From the NCBI GenBank assembly GCA_029962745.1, contig CM057161.1, forward strand, positions 5,946,315-6,010,314: 64,000 nucleotides of DNA, read 5' to 3'. Under the pieces are notes generated by a model that worked only from the letters and a program-made list of their open reading frames with translations, had not been told where the DNA came from and made no database searches. Every line of letters begins with the position of its first letter. Positions within the stretch are counted from its first letter, which is position 1. Positions 46,429 to 58,221 of the stretch are shown here, piece by piece. A program made the position numbers and the translations under genes. This DNA comes from Echinometra lucunter (taxonomy: Eukaryota > Echinodermata > Echinoidea > Camarodonta > Echinometridae).

Positions 46429-49400
46429 CTCTCTCTCTCTTAACTAATGTTTTCGGCGGGCCAGAAAATTTTCGTCACTGACCGCAGTTTAGGAACGGGG
46501 AATACCGTTCCAAAAATGTCACTGTGACCGTCCCAAACTTCTCTGGAAAATAATCATTTTAAATGCAAATATTTGGCAGGTTTAATATGCCACGCACACA
46601 TCCGATGGAAAATTTGTCACGTTTATCTAGAATATGGAACTTCTCCATTACTCCCTTCTGAGAGTGTTGCTATCTCTTCGATCCTCTGGACAATCGCATT
46701 CCTAGGGCAAACAATTTCATTTCCTTTTTTTTTTTTTTTACTTAAATACCAGTCGTGAATAATTATTCTGAAATACTGCATTCATTATAGATGCCATTTT
46801 CGATAAGTGTCCTTTTCGATTTAGCGAGAAGAATAGAAGAATCAAAAGTAACTTAACCTAAAAAAGAGCCTAACGTTTGGCATTGATGGATTGACCTGTT
46901 GACTTGTTAGGAAAGCACCACTAGTGATGTCCTTAACCAAACCATTAGAACTGCGAGCGGCAGCAAGCCCAGCAGGTCATGTCTAAAACAAACTTGTTAT
47001 CTTAAAGCGATTCTGCTTTATCGACATCATGATCAGAACGTCATTGACTAAAAGCCTAGTCAAGGTTTGTTTTCCTTTTTCTGTCGAGAGGTGTTAATTT
47101 AAGCGCATATAGAACTTGTTTGAGGCTTGCTTGAAGTTTTTCGCCCCTGTTCTAAAAGAATTCGACAAGCTGCCTTAAACTTTCAACCTTTGTTACAGCA
47201 TGATCAATGACGTTCAGTTAAAGGGGAAGTCTCCACTGATGTGAAAAGGAGAGAAATTGGTGACAGTTTGAGCAAAATCCGTATAAGACAGTAATGAAGA
47301 AGTAAACATGGGCAATTCCACGGCAAGGTTGTAATTCCGTTACCAACATTTTGAGACTTTCTGTGCCTCTTTTAAACTCTGCCTCCCTTCTCACCATTTA
47401 ATACTCTGTAAATATGCCCATTCTTTCATGTGAGCTCTTCCATTCCAACAATTTTATTCTTACATTCATGATATTGTGGTATGACACCTATGTCTTTTAA
47501 AATCAAACATGCATTATACTAAACACAGACCAAGATTGTGGAATTCTTTATTGTTTCAGTTTTTTTAAATTCAAAGATTTGGCTGTTCAGGGCTATCAAA
47601 GTGATTGTTTTTTTTACTATAAGTGTGAAGTAAGGTGACTGTTTTTCCGACGCGGAATTGCCCACTATTGATTGCAGATTGATAGTTCATTTCCATTGTC
47701 TTAGACTGAATATTCTCTTATATTGTGCCCTGTGCTTTACCTGTGTTTATGCACAGTCGGTTTATAAAACTAATCTTCGTCTTCATCAACAGCGTCCATG
47801 GAAATGGTCATTTACACGGTTATCGGCAGGCTTTTTGCCCTCTTTTGTGAGATTTTGTACATGTCGTGCTGGATGGTGGAAATGTATTCTTTGCATACAG
47901 TCAGCCTATATACTATTAGGGAAAGTTGTTCTGTCACGGTGGTTATTTCTTATTTCTTTTATTCATTTTTTTTCTGGGGGGGGGGAGAAGTTCGGGACTC
48001 TTGAAACACTGTAAATTATCATATCCAGTTATTTAATGATATTCTACATGTATAGATTAAAAAAAAAAATCGTCTATGATATTTGATAATGAAACTGAAA
48101 GGAATCATCAGAAATACAAACGAGTTTACAAGCACGCTAATAATGTCTATAATGAACAGAAACGTTGATATTTAGAGGTTAATGAAATGAAAAAAGAAAC
48201 TAAACAAAAGACAAAAAATAAAAATAAAACCCTGAAGAAGGCTAATGCAAACAACTCATCGTTTCTCTGCCCAAGCGAACGGATTTCCTAAATCATGAAC
48301 AGGGATAAGCTTTTTTTTGGATACCTAATAGTCATTTCTTTAATATCTGAAATTTGATCTGGAGCCATTATTCGATACATTTTGACACATTCTAAGCAAC
48401 ACGTAACAAAATTCAGAATTTCCACTTTTTGTTATTTTTTTTGGCGTCACCTCCATCATCAGAAAGAAAGTTGAAGTTTGCTTTTACATTTTGATGTCAT
48501 TCAGAATGTATTATTTTAAGGCTATTGGCGCGTAATGTCATTAAAAATCATTCCGGTAACAGATGGGTTAGAATTGCACATGTAGCATAATCATAAAGAA
48601 TCTACACGTATCGAAACATCGAGACATTGTAGTGAAAATCATATCCAGTGATACAATGACATTTAGAAGACGAGAAACTGGCCTTTAGTTGTGGTATATT
48701 CTATGTAGTTAGTGGACAGAACGCTTGAAAAAGGACAGGTGAAAATTTGTATATCCTCCTGGAGAAAAGACAGCTGTTTGTATTGTGGAAAATATGAAGA
48801 AGCGACTCAAGGATTTTCCATCATGTGTCTATTTTCTGTTTGGTCGATTAATTTGATGAATAAGTGAACAGTGAGTGTTCTTTTTCCATCTTTACAACTC
48901 CAGAATGGCTAGATTGGCAAGGTTGAAATTCCTTTTTTTTTTTTTTTTTTTTGTATGTGTGATGTTTTTTATTAGCATCCATAGTACATGGAATTTCAAG
49001 GACTTCGGAAACTGAACCCCCCCCCCCCGGAAATACATATTTCATTATGTTGCTTCAGTTTTTTGTTTGTATACTCCGTCTGTAAGCCTTTTACACTATA
49101 ACTCAGGCACGCAAAGTATAAGCAGACGGAGAGGCACAGAAAGGGATGTTGGTATTTTTTTTTCGTACATTTTCCCCCACTAAATTGATCAAAATGACAA
49201 TGAATATGTTAGTTTCACACAGTAGTCACAGTAGAATGGCAACGTGGAAATCATGGGTGCTTTGATTGGCTAGAATGCCATAATAACTTTACTATATGTC
49301 GTTATCGATGCCCAATTTGATTGATGGTATGGAACTATGAAAGTACACGAACGTTACTCCTTTGAAACTTGGATACCTAAATAACTTCCTTTGTTAGGAA

Positions 49401-49938
49401 AACAGATCGCACGATACCATGGAAACTTTGTTTCTTTGTTTAGAGATACAGATGTGTTGAAGGCCAACAACGTACTTCCAGGATAGTCGTCTTGGGGTTA
49501 CGGCTGTTATGTTCCTGGTCATTTGGGAACTCCTGAAACTTCCCCTCTGGTGATGTTTAATATTCTAAAAGGCTGTCTCTCGCCAGGGATAAGCGATGCC
49601 TGTTATACAAGCACACATACCACGTGAATTGTACCCTTTCCTGAATGTTAAGGATGAGATGAGGTCTTCCATTAACGGATTAATAGTAGTGGTTTTGCTG
49701 GAAGGGGAAAACTTCAGAAGAATAACTGCTGTTTTTTGTTCTGAGAGCATGCATGTGGCCACAGGAACTTTCCTTCAGGTGAAAATGCTTTGTTTTAGTT
49801 CCAAGCAATCTACCGATACATAATGCGATTAATTAACTTAAGCTCGGATAAAAAGTTCGTATTTCAGATACAACACGTAGCCTTAAGCCTACTGATTCGA
49901 TGATGGGCATCGGACCTTCTGGCTGACAGTTAAAATGT
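46079..49938. other. Noncoding; CT microsatellite, poly-C
   Basis: (CT)n at 46389-46440, T runs at 46724-46739 and 48932-48952, C12 at 49017-49028. A frame at 49596-49765 (PRELYPFLNVKDEMRS, GLIVVVLLEGENFRRI) has coding-like codons and ends at a CAG/GTGAAA junction. It may be an exon but matches nothing I recognise. Confidence 0.35.
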
Positions 49939-50052
49939 TTCCTTTGTCCAGTATTAATGGTGTTTCGACATATGCTCTTTCCTTCGGGCTTTCCTTTGTC
50001 CAGTATTATTGGTGTTTCGACATTTGCTCTGGCGATAGTTCCTTCGGGGCTT
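49939..50052. repeat. Local tandem duplication, about 55 bp x2
   Basis: TTCCTTTGTCCAGTATTA, TGGTGTTTCGACAT and CCTTCGGGGCTT or CCTTCGGGCTT occur twice in tandem (49939-49990 and 49991-50052). Unit 2 has a short insertion (GGCGATAG). It is a recent local duplication. Confidence 0.85.
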
Positions 50053-51317
50053 TACTTCGTCAAAGATCTATAGTATGGGATGAGGGTCAAAGTTACAATA
50101 GGCTTCAGGTTCAATCCTAGTCAGTCCAAGACTGCAGAAAAAAGTAATTCTTAAGAATCCCGACCTCAGAGTCGCCCGTTGCCATGGTTGCCGGAACACG
50201 TGTCGTCGTGACACTGGAAACAAATGTAATGATATGTTGAATTGTTTTATCTGGATCAGGACAACAAGTACACAATTACTTCAAGTGGTTATACGAGATT
50301 CTTTCTTTCACTTTTTTCCTTTCGATATTCTAGCAGGCTGAATTAGCGTCGAATTAATAATCTGTGTTGCAGAATTCGAAGTTCCGTTGGAGGGCATGGG
50401 TTATTGCATGCCTGGACAAGATAAGAGTTTGTCCGACCTTCCTGTAGCTAATGTATGAAGTGCGCTTTCTAGCTATTGAGGTGCAATGGTTCGTAGCGTT
50501 GAGTGGTTTGTCCCTGGGCACTTGAGGTGCACTGCTAGAACAGTCTAATTGCTATTTCTTTATTACGCTACATTCTCTAATATTCTCTTTTCGTTCCTTT
50601 GTTGCCCATATGTAAATTAGCAGTAAGGTGAGCATTTACTGCTACATTTCATTGTTTGTCGAGAAGAGAGGATTCTCAAGTTCGTTAGTTATATCTTTTC
50701 TCGCTATGCCTTTGATTTTAACACATATTTATGCTTTTTAAATTAAAAATTGTCACCACTGTTTTGTACTGTAATATCAACAATGACATTCATTGAACTA
50801 ATTGTTTGTATTACTTTGATAAAAATTTAATGATGGATGCCATATCATTACTCCTTTTTCACCAACAATGTTAAGACATTTTTCATAATTTTCCATGGAC
50901 AACATAATGGATAATCCAATAATTGCATGACAAAAATCCTTTGATACCCACCAGAGAGAAATACCATTACCATAAATACTTTGAAATGAATTTGCCCTGA
51001 AGATATTTTAGAAATGTTCCGGCACAGAATAAGACAGGTGAAGAGTAGTAAAGATGTTATACATCGCAGCGTAGAGAGATTGGGAATTCCATGAATTTTT
51101 ATGACTGTCAATCTCATCAAAGTGAAATACGTGAATGTCATTTCAATCAATGAATGAAACATTTTTGGCCCATATTTTCTCAAAAAATTGCGGCGTGACA
51201 TCCAGTTTTATGGAAAAGGCTCAACCTAACCCTCTCCTGGGATTGACAATGTTGAGAAAGATCTATATTTAAGTGAAGTATTATTTTATTTATTGTGATA
51301 GATGACAGTTAATAGCA
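50053..51317. other. Noncoding, nothing recognised
   Basis: AT-rich. A 117-codon minus-strand ORF at 50848-51201 lacks coding composition. Confidence 0.4.
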
Positions 51318-51845
51318 TATAAGATTTCCCTGCCAAATTCGCAAGTTTGTGATTAACACCGAGCATTCATATTCGAAATACATGTATGTTCATTCATGTT
51401 AAGGGAAAGTATAATGCACCACACTTCTTCTAGTTTGTTTGTTAGTTTTGTTTGTTTGTTAGTTATATAAATATTTAACATTTACAATCATGAATAATGC
51501 GAATATATTTTTTAAATGTATGCTTTGTCAGTATGGTCTATTCTGTTATTTCTTTTAATGGCATTATGGCTAAATTAAATGCTAAAAAAGAATTAGAATG
51601 CTGGAATGACAACGTCGCGAGGTCAGCAGTTCGTGTAGCGCTAAATTGAAAGACAAGATAGTGAAAGAAGCAGATTTTTCATGAATTTGAATGAAAAATA
51701 TGTAGATTCGAATGAGAATTTTGTAGATTTGAAAACTAGTTATACGGATTTGAACCAGAGATACACCTGACAGCAGTAAAATCGTCGAATGTGAATGCAA
51801 AATAAATGAATCGTCAAACTTGCGAATTTGGCCGGGAAGTCCTAT
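51318..51845. mobile_element. TIR element with internal 21-bp repeats
   Basis: Inverted ends of about 30 bases: left TTTCCCTGCCAAATTCGCAA and right, in reverse complement, CTTCCCGGCCAAATTCGCAA. At about 51680-51765 four 21-22 bp units (GATTCGAAT..., GATTTGAAA..., GATTTGAAC...) give a heptad-like minus-strand reading frame. There is no transposase. It is probably a non-autonomous element. Confidence 0.65.
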
Positions 51846-51910
51846 ATTAAATGTTTCTAATAAATATTTTGAATATGAAGAGTGTCCTTTTAAAGGCTAA
51901 ATATATTGTA

Positions 51911-52085
51911 TATAATTATATATATATATATATATATATCACTGGCGTTAGGAGGACATTCTTTTGTTCTATGCCATCAAAATGTCCCGCTAACGCCATC
52001 CTGTAGTCCCGATAACGCAGAATTGTTTACGCCTGACGGAATAAATCCCATTGTTATACGTCCCGCTAACGCCACTGAAGTTAGA

Positions 52086-52128
<43 letters not shown>
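51911..52128. mobile_element. Small TIR element inside a (TA)n tract
   Basis: The core 51940-52076 begins CACTGGCGTTAGGAGGAC and ends GTCCCGCTAACGCCACTG (imperfect inverted copies). A third internal GTCCCGCTAACGCCA and a variant GTCCCGATAACGCAG are also present. TA microsatellites flank it on both sides (51911-51939 and 52087-52128), as if it inserted into or generated a TA repeat. No ORF. Confidence 0.7.
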
Positions 52129-52129
<1 letters not shown>

Positions 52130-52342
52130 GTATGAGATCAATTGAGAGAATAATAGCGCAGCATGAATTAAAGTTCCCCAGAGCTGTCCTACCATTTTGG
52201 AAAGTTTGCAAAGGTTGAATAAATGTCTCCGCCGTCATTGTTCGAAACTCATCTACCACCAACAAAGGAATTAATTAGTGAGGAGTGAAGATTTGTCAAT
52301 CTGTCGGTTAAGCGAATTTGGAGTCGCCGAAACCACTGGCCC

Positions 52343-52414
52343 GTCTCTGTGGTCTAGTAGTTAATGCATTGGTGTTCATAGCCAAAGGCCCGGGTTCGAT
52401 TCCCGGGGGAGACA
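52343..52414 (+). pseudogene. tRNA-like, unit 1 (anticodon loop TCA)
   Basis: The acceptor strands are GTCTC... and ...GGGAGAC, the T arm CCGGG-TTCGATT-CCCGG is perfect, and the anticodon arm TTGGT-GTTCATA-GCCAA reads TCA. D-stem changes (TAATGC for TAAGGC) weaken the fold. The UGA-decoding anticodon outside a tRNA-Sec frame marks it as degenerate. Confidence 0.5.
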
Positions 52415-52756
52415 TTTTTTTCGACCTTTGCAAATTTTCCAAAATGGTAGGACAGCTCTGGGGAACTTTGATTCATGCTACGCTATTATTCTCTCAATTG
52501 ATCTCACATGTATTTATTTCTACGAGAGTTGCCAAAAGCTGTTGTATATGTTACTTGATCACAAATGTTATGTATGTGTTTGTGTGTTGCTTGTGTATGT
52601 ATGTATATAAGAAATATGTTCAAAAGATCTGCGACGGGTCGAAGTATTAAATGAAAAGACAAGAGAAGATAAATAAAGACTCCGTTGACAAAATATTTAT
52701 TCAATATTTCGCCCATATATATATATATATATATCATTTGTGATCAAGTAACATAT

Positions 52757-52812
52757 ACGTAAGGCTTTGGCGTTCATACCCAAAGGCCCAGGTTCGATTC
52801 CCGGCGGAGACA
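52757..52812 (+). pseudogene. tRNA-like, unit 2 (5' truncated)
   Basis: It lacks the 5' acceptor strand and D arm. The anticodon-like loop is GTTCATA with a mismatched stem. The T loop and 3' acceptor GGAGAC are kept. Confidence 0.5.
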
Positions 52813-53137
52813 TTTTCTTTACCTTTGCAAAATTTCCGAAATGGTGGGACAGCTCTGGGGAACTTTGATTCATGCTATGCTATTATTCTCTCAATTGATC
52901 TCACATGTATTTATTTCCACGAGAGTTGCCAAAGCTGTTATATATGTCACTGATCACAATTGTTAATTATTCCAACATATAAATGTATCCTAAAGCATTC
53001 CCTCGGATCCAGCTTAGGTGTGCGGCAGGTCATTGTTCGAAACTCATCTGCCACCAACAAAGGAATTAATTAGTGAGGGTTGAAGATTAGTCTATCTGTC
53101 GGTTAAGCGAATTTGGAGTCGCCGAAACTACTGGCCC

Positions 53138-53209
53138 GTCTCCTTGGTCTAGTGGTTAAGGCATTGGCGTGCACAGCTAAAGGCCCGGGTTCGATTCCCG
53201 GCGGAGACA
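53138..53209 (+). tRNA. tRNA-like, unit 3, intact cloverleaf (GCA)
   Basis: 72 nt fold as a complete cloverleaf: acceptor GTCTCC with GGAGAC (seventh pair mismatched), D stem GTCT/AGGC, anticodon stem TTGGC/GCTAA, loop GTGCACA (anticodon GCA, Cys), T stem CCGGG/CCCGG with loop TTCGATT, discriminator A. A box (TGGTCTAGTGG) and B box (GGTTCGATTCC) are canonical. The body resembles tRNA-Glu/Asp more than tRNA-Cys, and loop bases G32 and C37 are unusual. A TTTTTT stop follows. It could be a transcribed tRNA-like gene; a functional tRNA-Cys is unlikely. Confidence 0.35.
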
Positions 53210-53306
53210 TTTTTTCAACCTTTGCAAAATTTCCAAAATGGTAGGACAGCTCTGGGGAAATTTGATTCATACTACGCTATTATTCTCTCAATTGATCTCA
53301 CATAGG

Positions 53307-53309
<3 letters not shown>

Positions 53310-53349
<40 letters not shown>

Positions 53350-53421
53350 AGAAAATAAATGAAATGAAGCTGACGTAGCTCTCGATGAAGCACTGCACAC
53401 GTTTTGCGAGGGGACATCTTT

Positions 53422-53477
<56 letters not shown>

Positions 53478-53495
53478 CCTCACACACACACACAC
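53310..53495. repeat. TA and CA microsatellites, repeat end
   Basis: (TA)n at 53310-53345 and 53425-53468, then CACACA to 53495. Between them, 53346-53386 repeats 36806-36846 (TGGAAGAAAATAAATG, AATGAAGCTGACGTAGCTCT), the end of the CTGATGA-core repeat, again directly beside TA repeats. Confidence 0.75.
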
Positions 53496-55401
53496 ATTCA
53501 TCACATTATTATCTCATATGATATCATGTCGTATTATGAACTTTAATAAATATTACATTTCAAAAACATTACATTATCTTGTATTGTTGATAACAATTGA
53601 TGCATCAGTTGCACCTAAAGTATGTCGAATGGAATGTGTTCTATAAATGGATACTGATTTTCTATCGAATAACCACTCTCGACCACCAAAAGAAGCCGGG
53701 GGAACGGAAACATAATCTCTGAAACCTCCCTATTCACACATCGGTTGAAATGCAATAGAGCCATGGCCGCTGACTAAACGGAAACATGGCGCCTCCTACA
53801 GCTGCCAACATTATGACGTAGAAAGACACAAACATTTACACTCTGAGAAGCAAAAAGGGAATTTAATGACAGAGTGTTTCATCATAAAATTTTATTTAGG
53901 CATGGGCATACAATATCAATGTGATAACTACTTAACCACGTACATTTTGTTATTTCGGGATTCTTCTGCGTGAGTAACTCTCTCTCAGTGTCCATTATTA
54001 TATTAGATTTAAGATTCATAATTCGAAACACGTATACACATGTATTTCTTTCAAGTATCAAAAGAATTCAAAAGTTTGTGTTTACATGTTCTGGAGGAAA
54101 GAAAGAGAGAAAATGCCATAGCAGCACGATTCTATGATGGGGTGGCCATAACGAGGCCACGAGAAAATCACTATTTCACAGAATTGTTCTGTTGTACCAT
54201 CAGCCATTTACCTTCGACCATAGAACAAATCAATTATTTGATATACAACAAAAGTGGCATGATGATCACACAACTGCCATCATTCTCCAATCCTGTAAGA
54301 GCAAAAGACCAATTTTTTGTGTCTCATCCAGAACTATATCTAAGTTATTTGCATATGAACGGAAATCGATTAACGGATGATATTCCCGGGGAAACAAAGA
54401 CGCTTTCGGAGAAGTTTTCTATTTCCGGTCGTCTTCGGTGTCGGCAATCAACCAAATTTGCTCTCTCTAATTGGTGTCAGTGCGAAACATGATCACCAAT
54501 TCAGCTTGGAAATGGGCGGATTGTTTCACTTCTGATCAAAACGGAGTAACCTTTGATTTTCTAAGCACTTCTTTGGCAAGCGTTGCAAGTGAATAGCTGT
54601 AGGCATGAGGCTGAATTTTGCTATTGAAAGGATGCTGTCAACAGAAACAAATGCTCATTTTAATCTCCGTGTTGAAATTGCTTGAGACAAAAGGATGGTT
54701 CTTTTTTTGCAAGCGCAAGTATTACAAACCAGATGAGATGAAAATTCTTCCCAAAATACAAGACTGTTTGCAAAAATTGTGTGTAGTCCCTTAGGATATA
54801 AATTTTGAGAATGTTTTCCTTCGATTAGAAAGAAAGCACTGTCTTGATAGAAGAAATAGATCAAAAGTATTTTGTTGTCATCATTAAAAAAAAAAAACTT
54901 ATTGACAATCATATTTTTTAAAGATTCCTGAACTGTTCTTTTCTGTACCAGATTTATTTCAAATTTTCATGAACTTATTTTTTCTGACTTTCTGCTACCA
55001 TTCAAGCAAAATTAAGAGGAAGGCTGCATACCTCTTGCAAGTTTATTTTCTGCATTTAGCATAATACCACGATAGGTACGTTTACAGATCGACACGTTAG
55101 AAGGAATGAAGTCAAATATGCAGGATGTTTCTAACGTTTTCAGCTGATCTTGTCTGTCAGACGATATGAAGGTCAAAACAAGCACTTTGTCAAAATTGCC
55201 TGCTTTAGGAAATTAAGGTACAGCTTGTTGGAAGACTTTAAGATCCTATGTTTAGAGGAAGCACAAATGATAATACACTTTCGAATATCATGTAAATCAA
55301 CTTAAGAGGTAATTCTTTACTCTCCATGGAAATAAACAGAAACACTTCGCAACTTGCTGAGGCAGAAGGAACGGAGTGGCGTCAAAGATTGCTAGTCATA
55401 T
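53496..55401. other. Noncoding; one 150-codon ORF of doubtful status
   Basis: A 150-codon plus-strand ORF (54040-54492) is the longest apart from the receptor. Its composition is unremarkable, no domain is recognised and its start has no support, so it may be chance. Upstream at 53782-53820 are a YY1-like AAACATGGCGCC and a CRE-like TGACGTA. Whether they form a promoter is unproven. Confidence 0.35.
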
Positions 55402-55978
55402 TGTTATGTGATAATAAGACCAATTTCACATTTTCTATAATTTATCAATACTTAATCAATACTTCTACAGGAAGTAAAACAGGAAGTTAAATGTTTACAA
55501 ACTTCACTCTTCTACAGAAAATATTACTCATACATCTTCCAACTAAAGCTATGAAGCACTGGTCACTTTATGGGCTTCTTATTCACTACATCACTCCTTC
55601 CAGATAACTGACCCACTCCCCCAATACTGAGTAAAAGTTATGACGTACATTAGGCCTTTGGTCAAGAGCTCAAGGTTGACCAACTCCCAGTAGAGGGTTT
55701 ACCCATTATAAAAGGGGTTCACTTCAGGACTCCAATCAGAGATAGAGATCGAGAGAGACAGAGAACCAGAATACTTCAGAATACTTTAGACTACTAGAGT
55801 ACAGTCACCATCAGACTTACTCTTAGGCTTCTGTTTGTAATTCTTATGTTCGAGTTATACATCACCTAAATAAATGTTACACCTTATCCTTTAACTTTGA
55901 GTATTCGTGTCTTCATTGTATATGTTCTCTGTTGCTGGATGGTTGAACTAAACACTGAAATCCGATCCCTACACGACA
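55402..55978 (+). repeat. 5' LTR
   Basis: It begins TG and ends CA. It contains a TATA box (TATAAAA at 55707-55713) and an AATAAA signal (55869-55874), so promoter and polyadenylation signals are in the expected order. The single visible difference from the 3' LTR is A versus G near 55958. Confidence 0.95.
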
Positions 55979-55980
55979 GG

Positions 55981-55996
55981 TGGAGAACCCGTTTTC
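55981..55996 (+). promoter_or_regulatory. Putative tRNA primer-binding site
   Basis: TGGAGAACCCG two bases after the 5' LTR. It begins with TGG, complementary to the universal CCA end of a tRNA. The primer tRNA is not identified. Confidence 0.55.
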
Positions 55997-58212
55997 AATT
56001 TAATCCAGCTAAGGACAACCCGGTTTTGTCCAGCTAAAGCACAGACAGTGTTGATAATTGATATCATCATGGCGAGATTATTTGACAAGAGATTGAGGAT
56101 AGCTCTCATTTCAGCACTCTAACGAACACACCTTCTCCTGAACTGCGACTCCCGAATTTTTACATATTATCTTGATCTGATCGACTACTAAACCATACAT
56201 GATGACAACGAAGACAACGAAGACAACATGACAGACGGAAGAAACAGACTGACGAACCAACACATTGCAATGAAGACGACGACGAGGACAGCGATGAAAG
56301 CAGAGACAACATGAAGGACAACGACTACGGCAACAGGGATAATAAAGAGACCTACAGAGCTGAGATCCACATCAACAAACTTTGACATCTAATTTCATCC
56401 CAAGAATGACCAGATGGAGGATCATGACAGACTGACGAAATTATTGACACTAAGTCTGGAAGACAGACTTTTGAGAGGACTGCCTCTATTCTACTAAGTT
56501 TTTGTTGTTGTTGTTTGATAATCTGTGTCTTTTGATTTTTTCAGTAATTTTCTACATTTCTCTGATTTGGATGACTGTGGTAAGTCAAACCACTTTTCTT
56601 AATTAACCAATTTTCTCTTTGTTTTGAATTAGACTTAATTTACCACTAGTATTTTATTCTGAATTGATATTTTAATTCATGAGTTTGCTTAGATAAGTTT
56701 TGTTAGCGTATTACTGTAAGAATGTAGTATAAGTGATTGATTAATGTATCCATGCGTTGTTATTACTGGTTTGATAAGCCCCTATATTACCGCTGACAAT
56801 TAATTTTTAAAGGAATAAAACGATGAATATTTCACCCCAATTAAAGGCTACCAACAAAGACAAAATTGAACTATTTCATTTATCATATTTTTTCTCAAAA
56901 ATCTAAGATATGTAATCATTGAACATCGCACATGTATCCAAAAGTTCCTAGAAAAGTATTAAAGGAATATTGATCAAGTGTCGTAAGCGTGAAATCCCCT
57001 ATGGGAAACTTTAAATGCATTAATGGAAATGATGCTAACACGTAAAAGCTTGATTTGAATCATGTGGCGTATGTTTCGTGTATAGACTGACAATTCTGAA
57101 AAAATCACATTATGATATAATCAGAGTAGATACTACAAAGCAATAATTTATGTATTTCAGTCTAAACTTTATAATGTCATATACGGTTAACATGTAAAGC
57201 GAAGCAATTTTCCAGTTTGAATTATACTGGACTACACTATAATGTGTCAAGGAATACCAATAAAAACATTGTATGCTCCAGTGTTCGAGTATTTCAACGC
57301 TTTGTGTATAGCATGAAAAAAAAAATCAAGTTTGAAAGTACTTGAAAAACCGTCAGAGAGACGTTATCCGAGCAATTTGGAGTAAAATTCATATAGGATG
57401 ATTTGGTTAGTGCGAAATTCTATGTTTTTTATGCTCCAGAGGAGGAAGTACAAAATGATTTAAATTTTGGCATAGATGCACATCTCCCTGTGATGAGAAT
57501 GCCCGCAGCTCGAGACTGATTGATTTATATGATGTTATTGTGAAGTAAGGCAACTATTTTGATCACATCATAATTTGTTATACTACCCCAGCTTCAATTC
57601 GTCAAAGCTATAATTCATCCTTTCTTAGTTCAAGGATGTAAACTATAGCTCGAAACTACCAGCAGTATGTTTCAGTTTTGGATGGATTTATTGTTTACCC
57701 CAACTTCAGTTTTATTGTTTTCTATAATGACTTTCAAATGATGCTGATTTGGTATTTTATTGCAGGATTTCTGTATAACTTCATGGTATTAGTAAATCAT
57801 TAATCTTCAAGGTATGATTAAGAATAATTGAAATGTCATTATTTCTTTAGCGTTCAAGTTCGATTAAGTTATGTTTTAACTTCAATAACAAATCAAAGTG
57901 AATTTAGAAGTTAAGTTGATATTTGTTTGGAATAGATTTTGATTGAATATTCTTTAAAATCCTTTTTCTTCTTTTCTTTCTGATTTTCTTCTTTTTCTCC
58001 TCTTCTTATGTTTTGATATGTTTGAGATAAAGTTTTGATAATTTGATGTATTGTGTGGTAAACGAGTTTGTTAGGATAGAATAGACTGTAGAATAGAATG
58101 TTGCTTATCTTATACACTGTACTGTGAATTTCTATCCTTTTCTATTGATCAATTTAAGTTGATTAAGACATAATTTACTTTAAATAAATGTGGGAAAGCC
58201 ACATTTTCTAAC

Positions 58213-58221
58213 AAAAGGGGA
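58213..58221 (+). promoter_or_regulatory. Polypurine tract
   Basis: AAAAGGGGA directly before the 3' LTR, the usual plus-strand primer site. Confidence 0.8.

Larger units (their letters stand above)
52133..53309 (+). repeat. Scrambled array of tRNA-containing units
   Basis: Three direct units (52235-52570, 52757-52968, 53030-53309) share a 5' part (TTCGAAACTCATCTRCCACC, GGAATTAATTAGTGAGG, GCGAATTTGGAGTCGCCGAA), a tRNA-like segment and a 3' part (TAGGACAGCTCTGGGGAA, CTATTATTCTCTCAATTGAT). Unit 2 lacks the 5' part. An inverted copy of the 3' part (52133-52234) precedes unit 1 and joins it within the acceptor/T-arm boundary. An inverted piece of unit 1's end lies at 52734-52757. Homology on both sides of the tRNA argues against a simple SINE. 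Confidence 0.8.

Noticed and set aside
51906..53646. Tyr/Ile-rich ORFs
   Set aside because: They are translations of (TA)n microsatellites.
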